From Lytechinus variegatus (Eukaryota; Echinodermata; Echinoidea; Temnopleuroida; Toxopneustidae), in contig NC_054741.1 of NCBI RefSeq assembly GCF_018143015.1, positions 42,000,092 to 42,064,091 on the forward strand: a stretch of 64,000 bases of DNA, read 5' to 3'. Every line of letters begins with the position of its first letter. Within the stretch, counting starts at the first letter, position 1. The notes under the pieces were generated by a model, which ran no database searches, had not been told where the DNA came from, and was given only the letters and a program-made list of their open reading frames with translations. The translations under genes were made by a program, and so were the position numbers. This document shows positions 12,818 to 25,868 of the stretch, piece after piece.

Positions 12818-13079
12818 CAGGGCCGTCGCCAGGGGGGGTGCGGAGGGTGCGAACGCACCCCCCTTCAGAACCAAAAAAAAAAAATAATAAAAAAAAAAAT
12901 TAAAAAAAAAAAAAAAACAACCGGAGGGGGGGTAGGGATACTTGAGGGCTCTTTTGAAAAAGATCTGGCCGGCGGGCTATATAACTGCATGAAATTGAGT
13001 TAATACGTTGTTTTTTGTGTTTTTGTGTTTTTTTTTCATAAAAAGCACCCCCCCTAGAAAAAAGCTGGTGACGGCCCTG
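12818..13079. mobile_element. hAT-like MITE, CAGGGCCGTCGCCAG ends
   Basis: Terminal inverted repeats CAGGGCCGTCGCCAG and CTGGTGACGGCCCTG, each followed inward by a C7/G7-rich block (GGGGGGGTGC and GCACCCCCCC). A CAGGG start is typical of hAT elements. The flanks share TCTAT, but a clean 8-bp duplication is not evident. The interior is poly-A rich (12875-12918). Non-coding and non-autonomous. Confidence 0.75.
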
Positions 13080-13399
13080 TCTATTAATATGTTGACATAA
13101 ACTTCCTTCAATATGATCATCTAATAAAACATTTTCATGTCCTCACTTCCCCCTCCTCTACTTAAAAATGACAACTCCTGATGTAAAGTTAATCTATATT
13201 CTAGAAGTAAGAATGACATTTGTTTAATTCTGAAGCATTTCTATTCACTAAAGAAGTAACATGAATCACAGACTTATTTTCAATGGACAAATAGATCAAT
13301 TTCCATTAATTCAGGGGAGGCACCATGATTTCATAAAAAGGGGCCCACAAAGTGTAAATTTATTCAGATCTTTCACTGTTTTAAAGACAAGGTGGTCGG

Positions 13400-14440
13400 G
13401 CCCTTCCTGATTTCATGATCATTAAATTTTTTTTGACCCATAGATGACCTTTGAAATTATCATCCTCATGAACACACATGTGGTGTTACCAAAGGATCAG
13501 TTGTACCAAGTGTAAACGCACATGATGAAGAAATAAAGAAATGAGAGCAATTTGAACCAAAATTTGACCTTTAGACCCTTAGATGACCTTTGACCAATCA
13601 TCCTCAACTACACATGTTTGGTATTAACCAAAGATCATTCGGACCAAGTGTAATAAAAATTGATGCAGAAATAAAGAAATGAGAGCAAGCTGAACAAAGA
13701 CTTCCAAAAAAGTTCGACATAACCTCATATCATTTGACCTTTTGACCCCTAGTTGTCCTTCAACCCCATCACTAGGTGGTTTCAAACCGCCTTGATCACC
13801 AGAATCCCCGTTAAATTACGAGAACTTTTTTTGGCTAAAAAATAACCATTAATTATTCCTGCATTCACACCGCCCGAAACATAGCCTTCGGGATAAGTTC
13901 CTGAAGTTATGAGCATGCGCAGTATGGTCTGATAAGCAGGCAAGGCGCGAGATTCAAATTTACTAGCCCAGCAGCCACCCACACCGCCGCGCCCAACGAC
14001 ACGCTGGGCTAAAAGTTCCCGTAATTTGCTTTCACATTGCCAAAATACCTGCAACCTTGGAAAAATCCCCGCGAAAGTTCTTGTAATTTCGCCAAGTACC
14101 TACTATTTAGCGGGTATTTCTTTGGGGAAATTATGCGCAGTTTGCTTTCACATTACCAAAATAATCTGGTATTTTCTGATCGGGGTTAATTTCCCGATCA
14201 GAGAATACCTGGAACTGACGAACTTCGAGGCGGTCTGAAACCACCTAATCTCCTAAGTTCACATCTAGGATTACATGTACCAAGTATGAACATAATTGAT
14301 AAAGAAATTAATAAATGAGAGCAAGTTGAACAAAAACTTATAAATTTTTTTAACAGATTAATGGACTGACAGACCAACAAGAAAAGTGATCACTAGGTCT
14401 TTGCCAAATTTTGTATTCAGGCGAGGCAAAAAAGGAATTT
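13400..14440. repeat. Minisatellite block, GATGACCTTTGA units
   Basis: Three or four divergent units of about 140-150 bp with AGATGACCTTTGA, ACCAAGTGTAA and AAATGAGAGCAA.TTGAAC blocks (near 13440, 13570, 13735 and after 14248). It ends with TTCAGGCGAGGCAAAAAAGG, like the GAGACAAAAA ends of neighbouring elements. A TA-flanked MITE (13775-14245) interrupts one unit. The left boundary is uncertain. Confidence 0.65.
13775..14245. mobile_element. MITE with GGTGGTTTCARACCGCC ends and TA duplication
   Basis: Left tip GGTGGTTTCAAACCGCCTTGA and right tip, read inverted, GGTGGTTTCAGACCGCCTCGA: 19 of 21 bases match. TA is present on both sides (13773-13774, 14246-14247), consistent with a TA target duplication as in Tc1/mariner-type elements. 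The inside is CpG-richer than its surroundings with no intact gene. It splits a minisatellite unit, so it is younger than that block. Confidence 0.8.
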
Positions 14441-16807
14441 TGTATCCCCAAAGTAAGGCAAGCCTGAATAAATAAAAAATACAATTCTGTTATTGTGTAA
14501 GGCTAGCTCATCTTCTCAACATAAATGATTGGAGAATTGGAGCTTTCATGACATTTCCATTACTACTTTATTTATTTTATGGTGGATAACAATAAATGAG
14601 AAAAGATAAACAGAGAGTCCTCATCTTAAGAAATCAATATTATGTCTTCATTTCTTCTAAAGCAGTAGCACTTCAAAGAAATTGTTTTGGTTGATTGTCT
14701 CATTTAAATTGTGATTCCTTGAAATAACTCTAGGTGTAAATTATAGGATTGCACTAATCAAATTTGTCAAAATCATATAGAAGTAAACTTTGTATCAAGA
14801 CATAAATATTGAATATTTGAAAAAAAGATTGTCATACAATTAATCAGAAATATATTGATGGGAAAAAACTACACCATCGAGCAGAGAGGACACATAAACA
14901 AGAAAAAGAAACATAATACAAGATTATTCTAGGCAATCAACATAATTAAATTACAATTTTCTGATCACACACAAGAAAAGGATGGTGAAAATCATGCTAA
15001 ATTCATATACAAATGATATTACATTCACAAAAAATTTACAGTCACAAATTTGTGTTTATGTAGAATACGAAATGTCTCTTCTAGCCAGTGGTATGCTAAT
15101 CAAAGAACAAATTTTTAGTAGCATTTTCATTGTCTATTGATATATGGAGCTTGAAAGTGTTTCACAAATATTACTTCAGTTATCGTCAGTTATAGCAACA
15201 TTGTAATGCTATTCATACTGCATGAGTGGTCCTAAAAAATAATTGGATTTAAAATTTAATTTAACAAGTTCCATCCATTGATAACTTCACACACCTTGTT
15301 AAAACAATATAAAAAAAAACCTGTATTGTTTGCTCATACAATATATATTTCACAAGCTCCTAATCTCATTTTTTTCTGATTGCCCATATTTTTTCAGTCT
15401 ACTGAATTTCTAATTGATCTTATCATTCTCAAAATGATGTTAACTTATCTGTAGTTCCATTGAAATACATAGTTGTGCAAATATGACTCATAATAGTTAT
15501 CAAACTCTCAAATCTATTACGCTATGTAGAAGTAAACAAAAGTCCCTGTACAAGGAAAATTGGAATGTTGCAGAATCATTCATCAAACAAAAAATATCCT
15601 TCATAATTACTTCCAATCAATCAACATGATATCAAATAAAAACGAAGCAGAAGTATACTTAAATATGATCATGCAAGAAGTACATTTCATAACCGAAATA
15701 TGCATACAATATTGTAAACGCATATAAAAGCTTACATTACAAACACAAATGATGACAATGAGAGCTTGATCCTCAATATTGGTGCAAAAACAAATTAAAA
15801 ACCAAACCCGATTTTCTTCTTGTCAATTATAACATGACCCTGTATGAATTTTTAGCTTGAGTTTCTTTTCACTTTCTAAGAAGTTACATTATAATAACCA
15901 AAAGATCTACTTACTGTCAATAATAAGATAATGTGTCTATCCTGAAAAAAAAAATTGTTCTAACATATTTCTGAAGTCCTTTCAAGTACATTCGGATTAC
16001 CTTTTAGTGTTACAAATCAAATAGCACGTCAATTAAGATTTCTGTGGCAACACAACTTCTATTTAATTGAAGACTTTTTAAAACCATCATGCATGGATGA
16101 AAAAGTTTAGGACAAGTATCATAAATACTGACTGGTAGACAGTGAAACATTCATGTTAACTATAAGTAGATACATGGAAACATTATGTGAAGTGTTATAA
16201 CAAACGTAAGACAGCACTTCTTAGTCATTGGCTTGTTACATATTAAATACATAGAGAAAGGCATTTCCAGTTGTGCAGCATCATGACATCAAGGGGAAGG
16301 AGGAAATCATTACTTTTCTGAACAACTTCCGTAAGCTACATGTACAACAGCCAATTCACCATCCTTATATTGTCTTAATGTTTTAAAGATAAAGTTTGTG
16401 TAAACACAATACATTATGTCACAATAATAAAAATGCGGTCACTGCATGGGTATGATGTAACTGCTTCAATGGAATGCTAATTAACTTGGACCACTCAAAT
16501 ATGATTGTATACAAAAAAAATTCTGAGAACACTCCACCCATACTCTAAATGTTTCCACTTATATGTGTACATGTAATAAGAAGGCATAACTGAAAAGGTG
16601 GACTTATCATGATTGATTCAATAATGGCAACATCATATCAATTATGATAAAACTTCTATAAGCAATGACTGGGAGTGTATTTATTGCATCTTTGCATTCT
16701 GCCTCAAGTAGTATCTGTGGTGATGTACTCTAAAAAGGTTGAGGTTAACATATAAAAATCCAAAATAAAGGATACTAGATAATGTTCCTAGAATAAAATA
16801 TATCACT
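14441..16807. other. No gene seen, strongly AT-rich
   Basis: More than 2.3 kb of A-rich sequence with no open frame above noise, no clear splice sites in phase and no repeat ends recognised. It could be intron or a long 3' UTR of a minus-strand gene, but nothing proves this. Confidence 0.45.
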
Positions 16808-16811
16808 TTAA

Positions 16812-17697
16812 GGACGTTCCCCAGTTATCATGTTTGTGCGCATCCCTATCTGCACATATTTTACGCCACGCGCGTTGATATCACAATAAATGAACAGGTG
16901 AGTAATCAGCTGCAGGTATCAGCTGAGTTGTCCAGTCATCAGTAATGGCAAATCTTGATGTGTTATTTTACAAAGCTATTAGCTGAAAATAATTTATGGA
17001 ACAAATTTTTAAATGCATCTACATCTTCAGAATACTTCTGCAGTTCAGCAAAGTATGACAAATATGACCTCCAGCTTGATTAAAGGGGATAGTGATATAG
17101 AATTTTCTTTTATGTAGATACAAGCCTTTCGAAGCGATTTTGTGTTTTGCTCCAAGAAAAGTACTGATAGTTTAAAAAACCCCAATATTTACTAATCAAC
17201 ACATCTTTAGGATACCTTCCTCTACATCTATGCAAAATTTTGTGAAAATGACACAGGTTTTGAATATTGCAGCATTTGGTATACTTCTTAGAATTTTATA
17301 GAAATTTTGAATATTTTAGATGTGTCATCTTCCACACTTTATTTTCAAATTTGAAGGTGGTGATGCTCTTTAAAGAGCAAATGAATAGCAATGTGTGTGG
17401 ATTCTTTATCTTTTATCTTAAGTATGAAATTCTGAACTATAATGTAAAATTTGGTGGAATTTAGATGGATTTTGACTGAGTAATAGAGGAATAAACTCAA
17501 TATTGTGCTCTCGAAGGTTCTAAAATGGCAAAAAATATTTTTATTGCGTATTTCTCAAGACCTTTCAAATGGGTGACCTTCAAAACTCGAGAGCAAAAAA
17601 AAGCATATTAACACATGTTAATTTTTGCACATTTCGAATACTATCTAGGTGCTAAAGTAACTCTGTGCAAAATTTGGTGTGGAAATGTGGAACATCC
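16812..17697. mobile_element. TTAA-flanked element, 886 bp
   Basis: Tips are GGACGTTCC (left) and GGAACATCC (right, inverted GGATGTTCC), bounded by TTAA at 16808-16811 and 17698-17701. TTAA duplication is the signature of piggyBac-type and Kolobok-type transposons. Beyond the tips the arms do not match well, so this is a short-TIR, non-coding element. Superfamily is inference. Confidence 0.55.
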
Positions 17698-17823
17698 TTA
17701 AAGAACATATAAAAACTTATATAACTATTTGCAAAAAGCACCAATTGAAAATTCAAAGATTTATTTCCTGACCTAGATAAAGAAAACACAATATTACTTT
17801 CAAGACGAGGCATTAGCGATACT

Positions 17824-19548
17824 GTGTCTCGCCCACCTGTGAAAATACCTAGAAATATTTTAATTCTTCTTGTACAGCGCATCCCCCCAAACTGTCCCTC
17901 TGACATAGGGCTGAATTAATTTTAACATGTGGTAGTATTCTCAAATAAATGTTCATGAGTAGAAAGCTCATTTCATGATCTAACTGCTCTGAAAATTATT
18001 TGGTCGCGCTTCAGTGGTCTTGAATACACACTCTGTTTAATATGTGACAGTGGTGCATTTAAGCCCATTCCAAGTTTGCAGCATTTCTGCATTGTCTATG
18101 TCATGTTAACCCCCATCTTTTACATCCAAGATCTGAGCAGGGACATTTCCCTAATCATACCAGGCTCATCAAATCATAAACTTGGGCATGTTCAGAAGGA
18201 CAATTAACAAACATGAAAAATTAAGTTTGTTTGATGATTGATAAGGGAATTCAGTGCAACAAGAAAATGTGAATAATGGATGAGTAAAATAAGCTGAAAA
18301 GGGAAATCCTCAAGTTAATCACCCTTTGCGAAAAGGAACTTTACCAGAAAAAAGAGACTTAAAAAAAAAAGTTACATTGAAACTTGACCTCTGTAGTTTA
18401 TTTACTAAAAAAAAGTACTGAAAACAAAATTGCAGTATTGCTGGAATTAGGCATGACACAGGCATGACCCGTTGTCTCAATCATCGTGCATCTCCCGTTA
18501 TCACACATGAAATGAACTGTCAAATACTGTTTTTGCCCTTCTGAACATGTTCAAGGTTGTGGTTTGATGAGCCTGGTTATATCAATGAGATTTACCTGCT
18601 CAGATCAGGGAATTTCTTGGTCAGAATGGTCAAAGGGCATTGATATGCTAGAAAGTGCAGAACACACAGCAGTGGTGCATGCATATAAACTTGGGCTAAA
18701 AAAAAAAAGAAAAAAAAAGGAACCACTGTTACATAATAGACTGTGTATTCAAAAACCACTGAAATGAGACCAATGACACTTTTGTAGATGTTAGAACTTG
18801 AGATGGGCTTCCCAAAGTCATACATTTCATTGAAAATTATTTATATTTTTGACAGTAATTAAGCCACTTATCAGAAGGACATATTTGGGGGAACGCGCTG
18901 TAGAATGTAATACAAAATAAAATTTGAGAAGGGCTATTTCATGAAATGCTACTCCTTTCACCTTCCCCTGTACCTACTCCACCCCTTTGATATGACATTA
19001 TTGTACTAATATTTCACATGTGTGAAGGTGAAATGTTTGCGTGTGCAGGATATGATGTAGTGTCATAATGAGCTTATCATTTAGAGAAAAAAATTTGAAG
19101 AATTTTCGAAGTTTGGTTGAAAAAAGAGACATGGTTCCAGAGTTATGTATCATTAGAAAGTCTTTCACCTGAACTTTTAACATTGACCTCAAAATGACCT
19201 TTGTCCCTACTATCTTACACCCTACTGCACAATAACATGCAGGTCTCCAAAAAACTACATCCCGTGTTTGGTTGATAAGTGACTTACGGTTGCAGAGTTA
19301 TGTGTCATAAGAGTCTTGCACGTACACTTTAACATTGAAGTCATAATGACCTTTGACCTTACCACAGGACCACTGACTGCACCATAACATGCAGGTTCCA
19401 TACGTACATCTGTAAACCGAGTTTGGTTGATAAGTGATTTACGGTTGCAAAGTTACCTGTCATAATGTTTGTGACGGATGGACAATGGACGGAAGACGAC
19501 ATTTGGTTCCTTTAGTCTTGTCTTCATCTCTGGTGGGCGAGACAAAAA
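17824..19548. repeat. Element with GTCTCGCCCACC/GGTGGGCGAGAC ends
   Basis: Left TGTCTCGCCCACC and right GGTGGGCGAGACA are exact inverted repeats of 13 bp, the right one running into AAAAA like its relatives at 12421 and 21456. The right third (about 19140-19500) has two to three units of about 145 bp with AACATTGA.GTCA.AATGACCTTTG, CATAACATGCAGGT and TTTGGTTGATAAGTGA blocks, then GACGGATGGACAATGGACGGA. The middle has a separate inverted repeat (18158-18577). That the two tips belong to one element is inferred from the tip match. Confidence 0.6.
18158..18577. repeat. Inverted repeat, about 40-bp arms
   Basis: CCAGGCTCATCAAA near 18160 with CATGTTCAGAAGG near 18187 returns inverted as CCTTCTGAACATG and TTTGATGAGCCTGG near 18537-18574. 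About 35 of 42 bases match. The loop is about 340 bp and non-coding. It may be a small fold-back insertion in the surrounding element. Confidence 0.7.
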
Positions 19549-19710
19549 GTATAAGAAGTAGGGTAGAGTTAGTACTTTGCAGCATCTGAAATGATTTAGT
19601 TCTGACATAATTGAGGTGAATATTAAATGACACTACTTCCACTAAAAACAAATTTTAAATTGCGGTACTACGATCTTCTTAATCATCAAACATGTCAAAT
19701 ACTGGAGCAT

Positions 19711-20250
19711 TAAAGGTCAAGTCCTCCCCAGAAAAATGTTGATTTTGATAAATAGAGAAAAATCAAACTAGCAGAATGCTGAAAATTTGATCAAAATCAG
19801 ATGTAAATAAGAAAGTTATGGCTTTTTAAAATTTCACTTATTTTTCACAAAACAGTGATGTGCACAACTCGGTGACATGCAAATGAGACAGTCGATGTCT
19901 CTCACTATTTCTTTTGTTTTTACTGAATGAATTACCGTATACAATGTTTTAATTTTTAAAGATGTTTTAGATGAATTAATTGTTGTTCCCTTTGACAATG
20001 AGGGGAAAATTAGAATATTTCATAGTTCATATAATAAGATACAAAAGAGATAGTGAGTGGATGATGTCATCAGTCTCCTCATTTGCATTACTGACCAGGA
20101 TGTGCATATAACTCTTTTGAGAAACTAAGAGAAACTTTAAAATGTTATAACTTTCTTATTTTACATCCGATTTTGATGAAATTTTCAGTGTTATGCCAGC
20201 TGGATTTTGTCTTTTCATTCAAATCAACTTTTTGTTGGGGTGGACTTTTA
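19711..20250. mobile_element. Fold-back MITE, copy 2
   Basis: Same family as 4868-5410. The left arm (TAAAGGTCAAGTCC, then GAAAATTTGATCAAAATCAG) is the inverse of the right arm (GATGAAATTTTCAGTGTTATG, then TTGGGGTGGACTTTTA). Arms are about 130 bp or more with scattered mismatches. The middle carries CTCACTATTTCTTTTGTTTTT and its approximate inverse. No coding capacity. Confidence 0.8.
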
Positions 20251-20510
20251 CATAAGGCATAGTGTAAAGTGAGATTACAAGAAGTGTGTTAAAACTAGGC
20301 CTGAGTCATATAGATTATTTTGAAAACCAGTGTTCCGACAGCTTTAATTTGATCGAACATGCATCGAAATTTGAAGGCGGGGAAAATCGAGTCAATTGTT
20401 TTGGCTTCGGTCGTCGGTATGTGCATGCACTGCTGTGGTATGCGCTGGGAGGGTAAGCGTTTCACAGGCAAATGACAGAGCAAAAGTTATTTTCTATGAT
20501 CACAAACACA

Positions 20511-21456
20511 AACAAGTGGAATGCCTCTGGCCGTCTCACCTGCATCACGCGATTCAACATAGCAGCAGTGCTGACTTTGAAAACTACTATAACTCACACA
20601 AGATGTTCAGTGATACTTGGTTACTCTTATTTCCATGTTTTATGAATTAGACCAATACACTTACAGAGATAGGATGGTAATTCAACAAATACCCCAAATG
20701 CGGCCAAAGTTCATTGATCTCACATGACCTTTGACCTTGATCATGTGACCTGAAACTTGCACAGGATGTTCAGCGATACTTGATTACTATTATGTCCAAG
20801 TTTCATGAACCAGATCAATAAACTTGCAAAGTTATGATGGTAATTCAACAAATACCCCCAATTCGGCCAAAGTTCATTGACCCTAAATGACCTTTGACCT
20901 TGATCATGTGACCTGAAACTTGCACAGGATGTTCAGTGATACTTGATTACTATTATGTCCAAGTTTCATGAACCAGATCCAAAAACTTTTAAAGTTTTGA
21001 TTGTAATTCAACAGATACCCCCATATCGGCCAAAGTTCATTGACCCTAAATGACCTTTGACCTCGGTCATGTGACGTGAAACTCATGCAGGATGTTTGGT
21101 GATACTTGATTAACTTTATGTCCAAGTTTAATGAACTAGGTCCATATATTTTCTAAGTTATGATGACATTTCAAAAACTTAACCTCCGGTTAAGATTTTG
21201 ATGTTGATTCCCCCAACATGGCATAAGTTCATTGACCCTAAATGACCTTTGACCTTGGTCATGTGACATGAAACTCTGATAGGATGTTCAGTAATACTTG
21301 ATTAACCTTATGGCCAAGTTTCATGAACTAGGTCCATATACTAAGTTATGATGTCATTTCAAAAACTTAACCTCAGGTTAAGATTTGATGTTGACGCCGC
21401 CGCCGTCGGAAAAGCTGCGCCTATAGTCTCACTCTGCTATGCAGGTGAGACAAAAA
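20511..21456. repeat. Minisatellite element with GTCTCACC/GGTGAGAC ends, copy B
   Basis: Same start (AACAAGTGGAATGCCTCTGG), core units and end (GCAGGTGAGACAAAAA) as 11464-12421. Five units of about 160-170 bp. Four of them contain the exact 13-mer TGACCTTTGACCT (20725, 20888, 21051, 21243). The trinucleotide GCCGCC stretch before the end is shorter than in copy A. Confidence 0.85.
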
Positions 21457-24261
21457 GGGACTAGATCTTATGCAGAATTCTTCCCAAAATATCTTAATAA
21501 TATTTGCAGATGACAGCATATAATTTTAAAATGAAACAATATTAAGCGACCGGAAGACTTACGGGACTACCTTCTCTTCCGTATATTGCTGATGCTGAAT
21601 ATTAAAGACATGAATCGCAGAGTCGATCCAAATGATTTTCGGTCAACTAGCATTCGCAGTCCAGACTCGCACACAGTACAGTCCCTGTACACTCACTGTC
21701 CCCAATCGACAGGCGTGCTTGCTGGAAAAAACAGTGGATAGCACTGTAACTTGCCTGAGATGTAGGCCTACATGTAGTTGGATCCAAAACGAGCTCCTCA
21801 TTGATGGGAATAAATATCATACATGATTTTCTCTGGATGGTCATTTAAATCGGTATTCAATGCTGACATAACAAATGTGACTAAAGATTGTGGAATATGA
21901 GTTATGACGATGTTCAAGAATTAATCCTGATAGGCTCTAATCCATGAAGAGCATGCAGGGATCGAAATAAATACAAATGACTCGGATCGAGCTATAAATT
22001 TATATAAATTATTGGATGTTAAATACATGTTATGATTTTATAAGATTTTCTAGAGCTCTGAGAAAAACACAATGTGCATGCGTGTTCAATGGTGTATGAA
22101 ATATTTTCCATTCATGGATTCAGAGTTGGGCACAAAGAACTTCAAATTGATGGGAAAAAAATATCAAACGTAATTTTCTCTGTTTTGTCATGTAAAATGT
22201 TATTATATGGTTATATTACGATCGTGGAAAAAAAAGAGTTTAATATGCATATTGACAATCAATTGAGAATCAATGATATCATGACGTAATAATTTTTTCT
22301 TAAAGACAAGTGCACTCACATCGATCATGATGTGATGTCCGTCATTAAAAATTGAAATGAAATAAAAATGCTTCATATCAAGCTCTACATTCATATTAAT
22401 AACTATCACATGCAAGTTATTGTTAAAATATTGCGATTAAATAATAATTTATGGTCATGAATATTGTTCATAAAAGCAAGGTTTATTTTACGTTGATCAC
22501 AACTTGATCGCGTCATTTTTCTGGTTTGATTGAAGCCGGTACTGCGCATGCGTGATCGATGGCGATGACTCAGATCAGCTACAACGAATGTAGAGGGCAG
22601 CAACACTTTGCAGTATTGCTTTTAGAAAGAAATCTCCTTATTTCACCCCGATTTTGCCAAGCTCATTTTGTGACCACTTTTAAGCTTCGCCCCTCACTCA
22701 GAAAACCAATTTAGTACAGCGTAGAGTTGATTTTTTTTTTCATTTCCTCATTTTCAACATTTTTGTTATAAAAGTTTTTACATCAAATATCATGTATAAA
22801 AATATGGAACATTTATATTTGCATTTTTCCTAAAATATTATTTGGTAATGACTATGATTTTATGACGTTGCGTATCAATTATCATAACAAAGATAGGTGA
22901 GGTTGATACATTTGCTGCAACACATCAATGTGCCTCCAGCGCCATGGTGGTTTGACTGAGCATGCATGCCCGGCTGGCATCTCAGTAGGTGTGGCCAGTT
23001 TACCGGATGGTGGTATTTGAAATTCTACATGCATGCTTACATAAATTGGTGTAAAATTATAGCATGAAAATACTACCTGTGCCATAGACCTTCGCCCCTT
23101 GATAGTTCGTAAGTCAATACCCTTCAGAATATACATGGCTCGATACTAAACCGGATAGATAACGAAAGAGTAGATCTAGGTCTAGGACTTGGCTTTGCTC
23201 GTGTAGTGGCCATATTCGATCTCTGCCTGATAGATTGCAAAAAGCTGGGTCGGATTTGTGGATATTACATACTGTATACATATTTCTATGTTCAAATCTA
23301 TACTGTAAGTGAAAAATAAGATTCTAACCTTGAATATTTATCGTTGCTTAACTGCCTTAGTGCCACAACAGTGACAGGCCAAGTCCATATCAAGCTTGGT
23401 TGATTCGCGTCGAGTATGCGGCCAGCACTGTTTTTCGCGCAGTATACGTGCACATACCCATATGTGACCGGGAAAGTTTTGGCGCTGTCAGGACAGAAGA
23501 TCAAGGTCTTGGCTCTGGTGTTGGCTGATGTAATTTTGGTAGGATCAGTGAAATTAAGCAGAAGAACAGTAAATGCAACGTCATCAGACTATGAATTTTC
23601 ATTGATATGCAAACAACAAAAATCATGATTACCTTACTTTTTTAGAAAAATAAAAATTATTTAAATAATATTTAACATTCTTTAATGAAGTTCTCATTAC
23701 CAATGAAAAATAACAAAATTAAAAAAAAAAAAAATCAACTCTTCAATCTACCCCAATGGTTCTCTGAGTGAGGGACGGAGCTTAGAATGGTCACAAAATC
23801 TGAGTGAAGTGGATCTTGCTAATAGCAACACTGATGTGTGTTGCTGCCCTCTACGTTTGTTGATCAGCTTCATTCATGAATTCATCGTGCATAAATTATC
23901 TCAGCAAGAGCAGACGAGTAAGACTCAAACTCTGATCGAAATAAACTTCAAATTAATGGTGAATAGGCATCATTATTACACAATCCTTTTCATTTAGGGG
24001 GAAAATAAATCAAGTAGAAGTTGACTTAGACATTACTGTTTATTTTAATGATTGTGTGAAACAAACGGAATGGCCGGCCGGCGTTTGATCTATTTTTTCT
24101 TCTTTTTTCGATGCACCGATTTTGCAAAATCTGCACCAACATCTGCAATGACATCAATCGAACACCAATTTTAAAATCGATTTTACTCAGGCTTAGTTTA
24201 AACTCATTTATATATACCCATCATTTCCCAAATAAATCGTCAAATTTTCATTCATTGAATT
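21457..24261. repeat. Inverted-repeat region, no gene seen
   Basis: The best-matched arms are 22577-22740 and 23721-23873: GTAGAGGGCAGCAACA, TTTTGTGACCA, CCCTCACTCAGA and GTAGAGTTGATTTTTTTT blocks recur in inverted order. A block ATTGATGGGAA.AAATATCA.AC also recurs near 21800, 22150 and, weaker, 23950. This looks like an old fold-back element or its relics. No protein or RNA gene is recognised in the loop (22741-23720). Confidence 0.55.
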
Positions 24262-25868
24262 CACAGGTGATTAGAGCACTTTATTGAGGTATTGTCAATG
24301 CTCACACAACGTTAACAAGGTATGATGGTTCACATCACACATCAACATACAACCATCTACAAATTGCATTGTTAAGTCTCAACAATATTTGCAGCACTTG
24401 TGTATTTCTATCCTCAAGATTACAATAACAAAAGAAATAAGTGAGAGAGAGACTGGTATGAGGAATGTTTCAAGTCCCTTCCTAAAGCCGTACCCAGTTT
24501 CTTAAAATCTGGCAGTTCACAGCAATAATTACTCTTATTATCAAAATAGATCTATTCGCATGACATTGCTCCACAACACATATCATAATGTGAGAGTATT
24601 CATAAATGCACTGTTAGGCTTAAAAAATGTTTGCCTATCTCGGTTAAACTACGAGCCTTTTCACACATGAATCTCGAATCAGCATTGTAATGATGATTGC
24701 TATTGTAATCGTGACTGTGATTAGCGTTCGTGATTCCAATCATGTTCTAGTTTGGTTTCACACAGGAAAATAGTCATCAATAGCCTTTTCACTGGAATCA
24801 TCATTCAAATTACAATTTTTTTTACCGTGTGAAAGGGCGGTAAGACAAATATGAATGAATATAGAAGAAGCAGGTTGCAACTTGATCAAAGCCCATAGAG
24901 TCTATATAACAAGAAAAAGATTACAGAGGTGAGATTCATAAAAGAATCATACACAATGGCAATGCCTTGGATTTTACATATGATTATACAGGTAGAGTTT
25001 GATAACATTCATAGTAGTGGTGGACAATGTGGTTGGGGTGATAGAAATAGTTAAAATCTAAGCCACCACCCTGTAAAACTCTAAAAAACAAGACTTGAAA
25101 CATCTATTTCCATGAAGCTCTTATCGGTTCAGATTATACTCCGTACCTGAGCTCAAGGGAGCATGGAAGAACGATTGGTATTTGCATGGCCTGGTTAGTA
25201 TGATACAAAACTGGCAGCATTTATGTAGCTTTGAATTCTTTCAACTTTGATGTAGTCCCATACCTTTCTGGTTACTTCTAACAACTTAAAGTGCATTTCA
25301 TAACCCTAACATCACACATCACTTCATGCAATGGGAGAAATGTAATTCTGGTAATTTAATCCATAGATTAAATATTACATCCTATATCATTCTTTGGGAC
25401 AACCTCTCAAGAATAAAGTCACATACATGGTAATATTATTACACATCACAAGTTTATTGCAAACAATATAGTAATGGAAATTACACACATTTGTAAGGAA
25501 ACCACAATTTACTAATGAAAGAAATTCTAATTTTGTAATACTGCCTTCCAATTTTAAGCAGATCCCTGGATATGTTTGCAAACTACATATGAACCAAAAG
25601 ATACATCAATAATAGCAGACTCCTACTAACTATCAGATAACAATTTCTTCCTTTGTTTACTCAGCTTTTCTCTAGAATTAATTCCCCTTAGGTTGTATTT
25701 CCATATTTGAACATAACACACTTGCAGCAGCAAACATTAAATATACAACATTAATTTGAGTATGAATCAGAGAAGCATGTTTACACACTAAGAATGGAAT
25801 ACCTGGTTTTTAATCTATCTGAACATTACTATCCCTAAGAGCACGACAAAGTCTGCAGAAAACCTGTT
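24262..25868 (-). other. Probable 3' UTR of the minus-strand gene
   Basis: This follows the stop codon of the exon at 25869-26249 on the minus strand. A polyadenylation-type AATAAA on that strand lies near 24280 (TTTATT on the plus strand). The stretch is AT-rich, without open frames, and hosts a MITE at about 24649-24842. Extent is inferred from the signal only. Confidence 0.4.
24649..24842. mobile_element. Short MITE with CCTTTTCACAC-type ends
   Basis: Left TACGAGCCTTTTCACAC and right GTGTGAAAGGGCGGTA form imperfect inverted tips with TA at both edges. The interior consists of variants of AATCATGATT-like inverted words (24675-24800). Non-coding. Confidence 0.55.
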
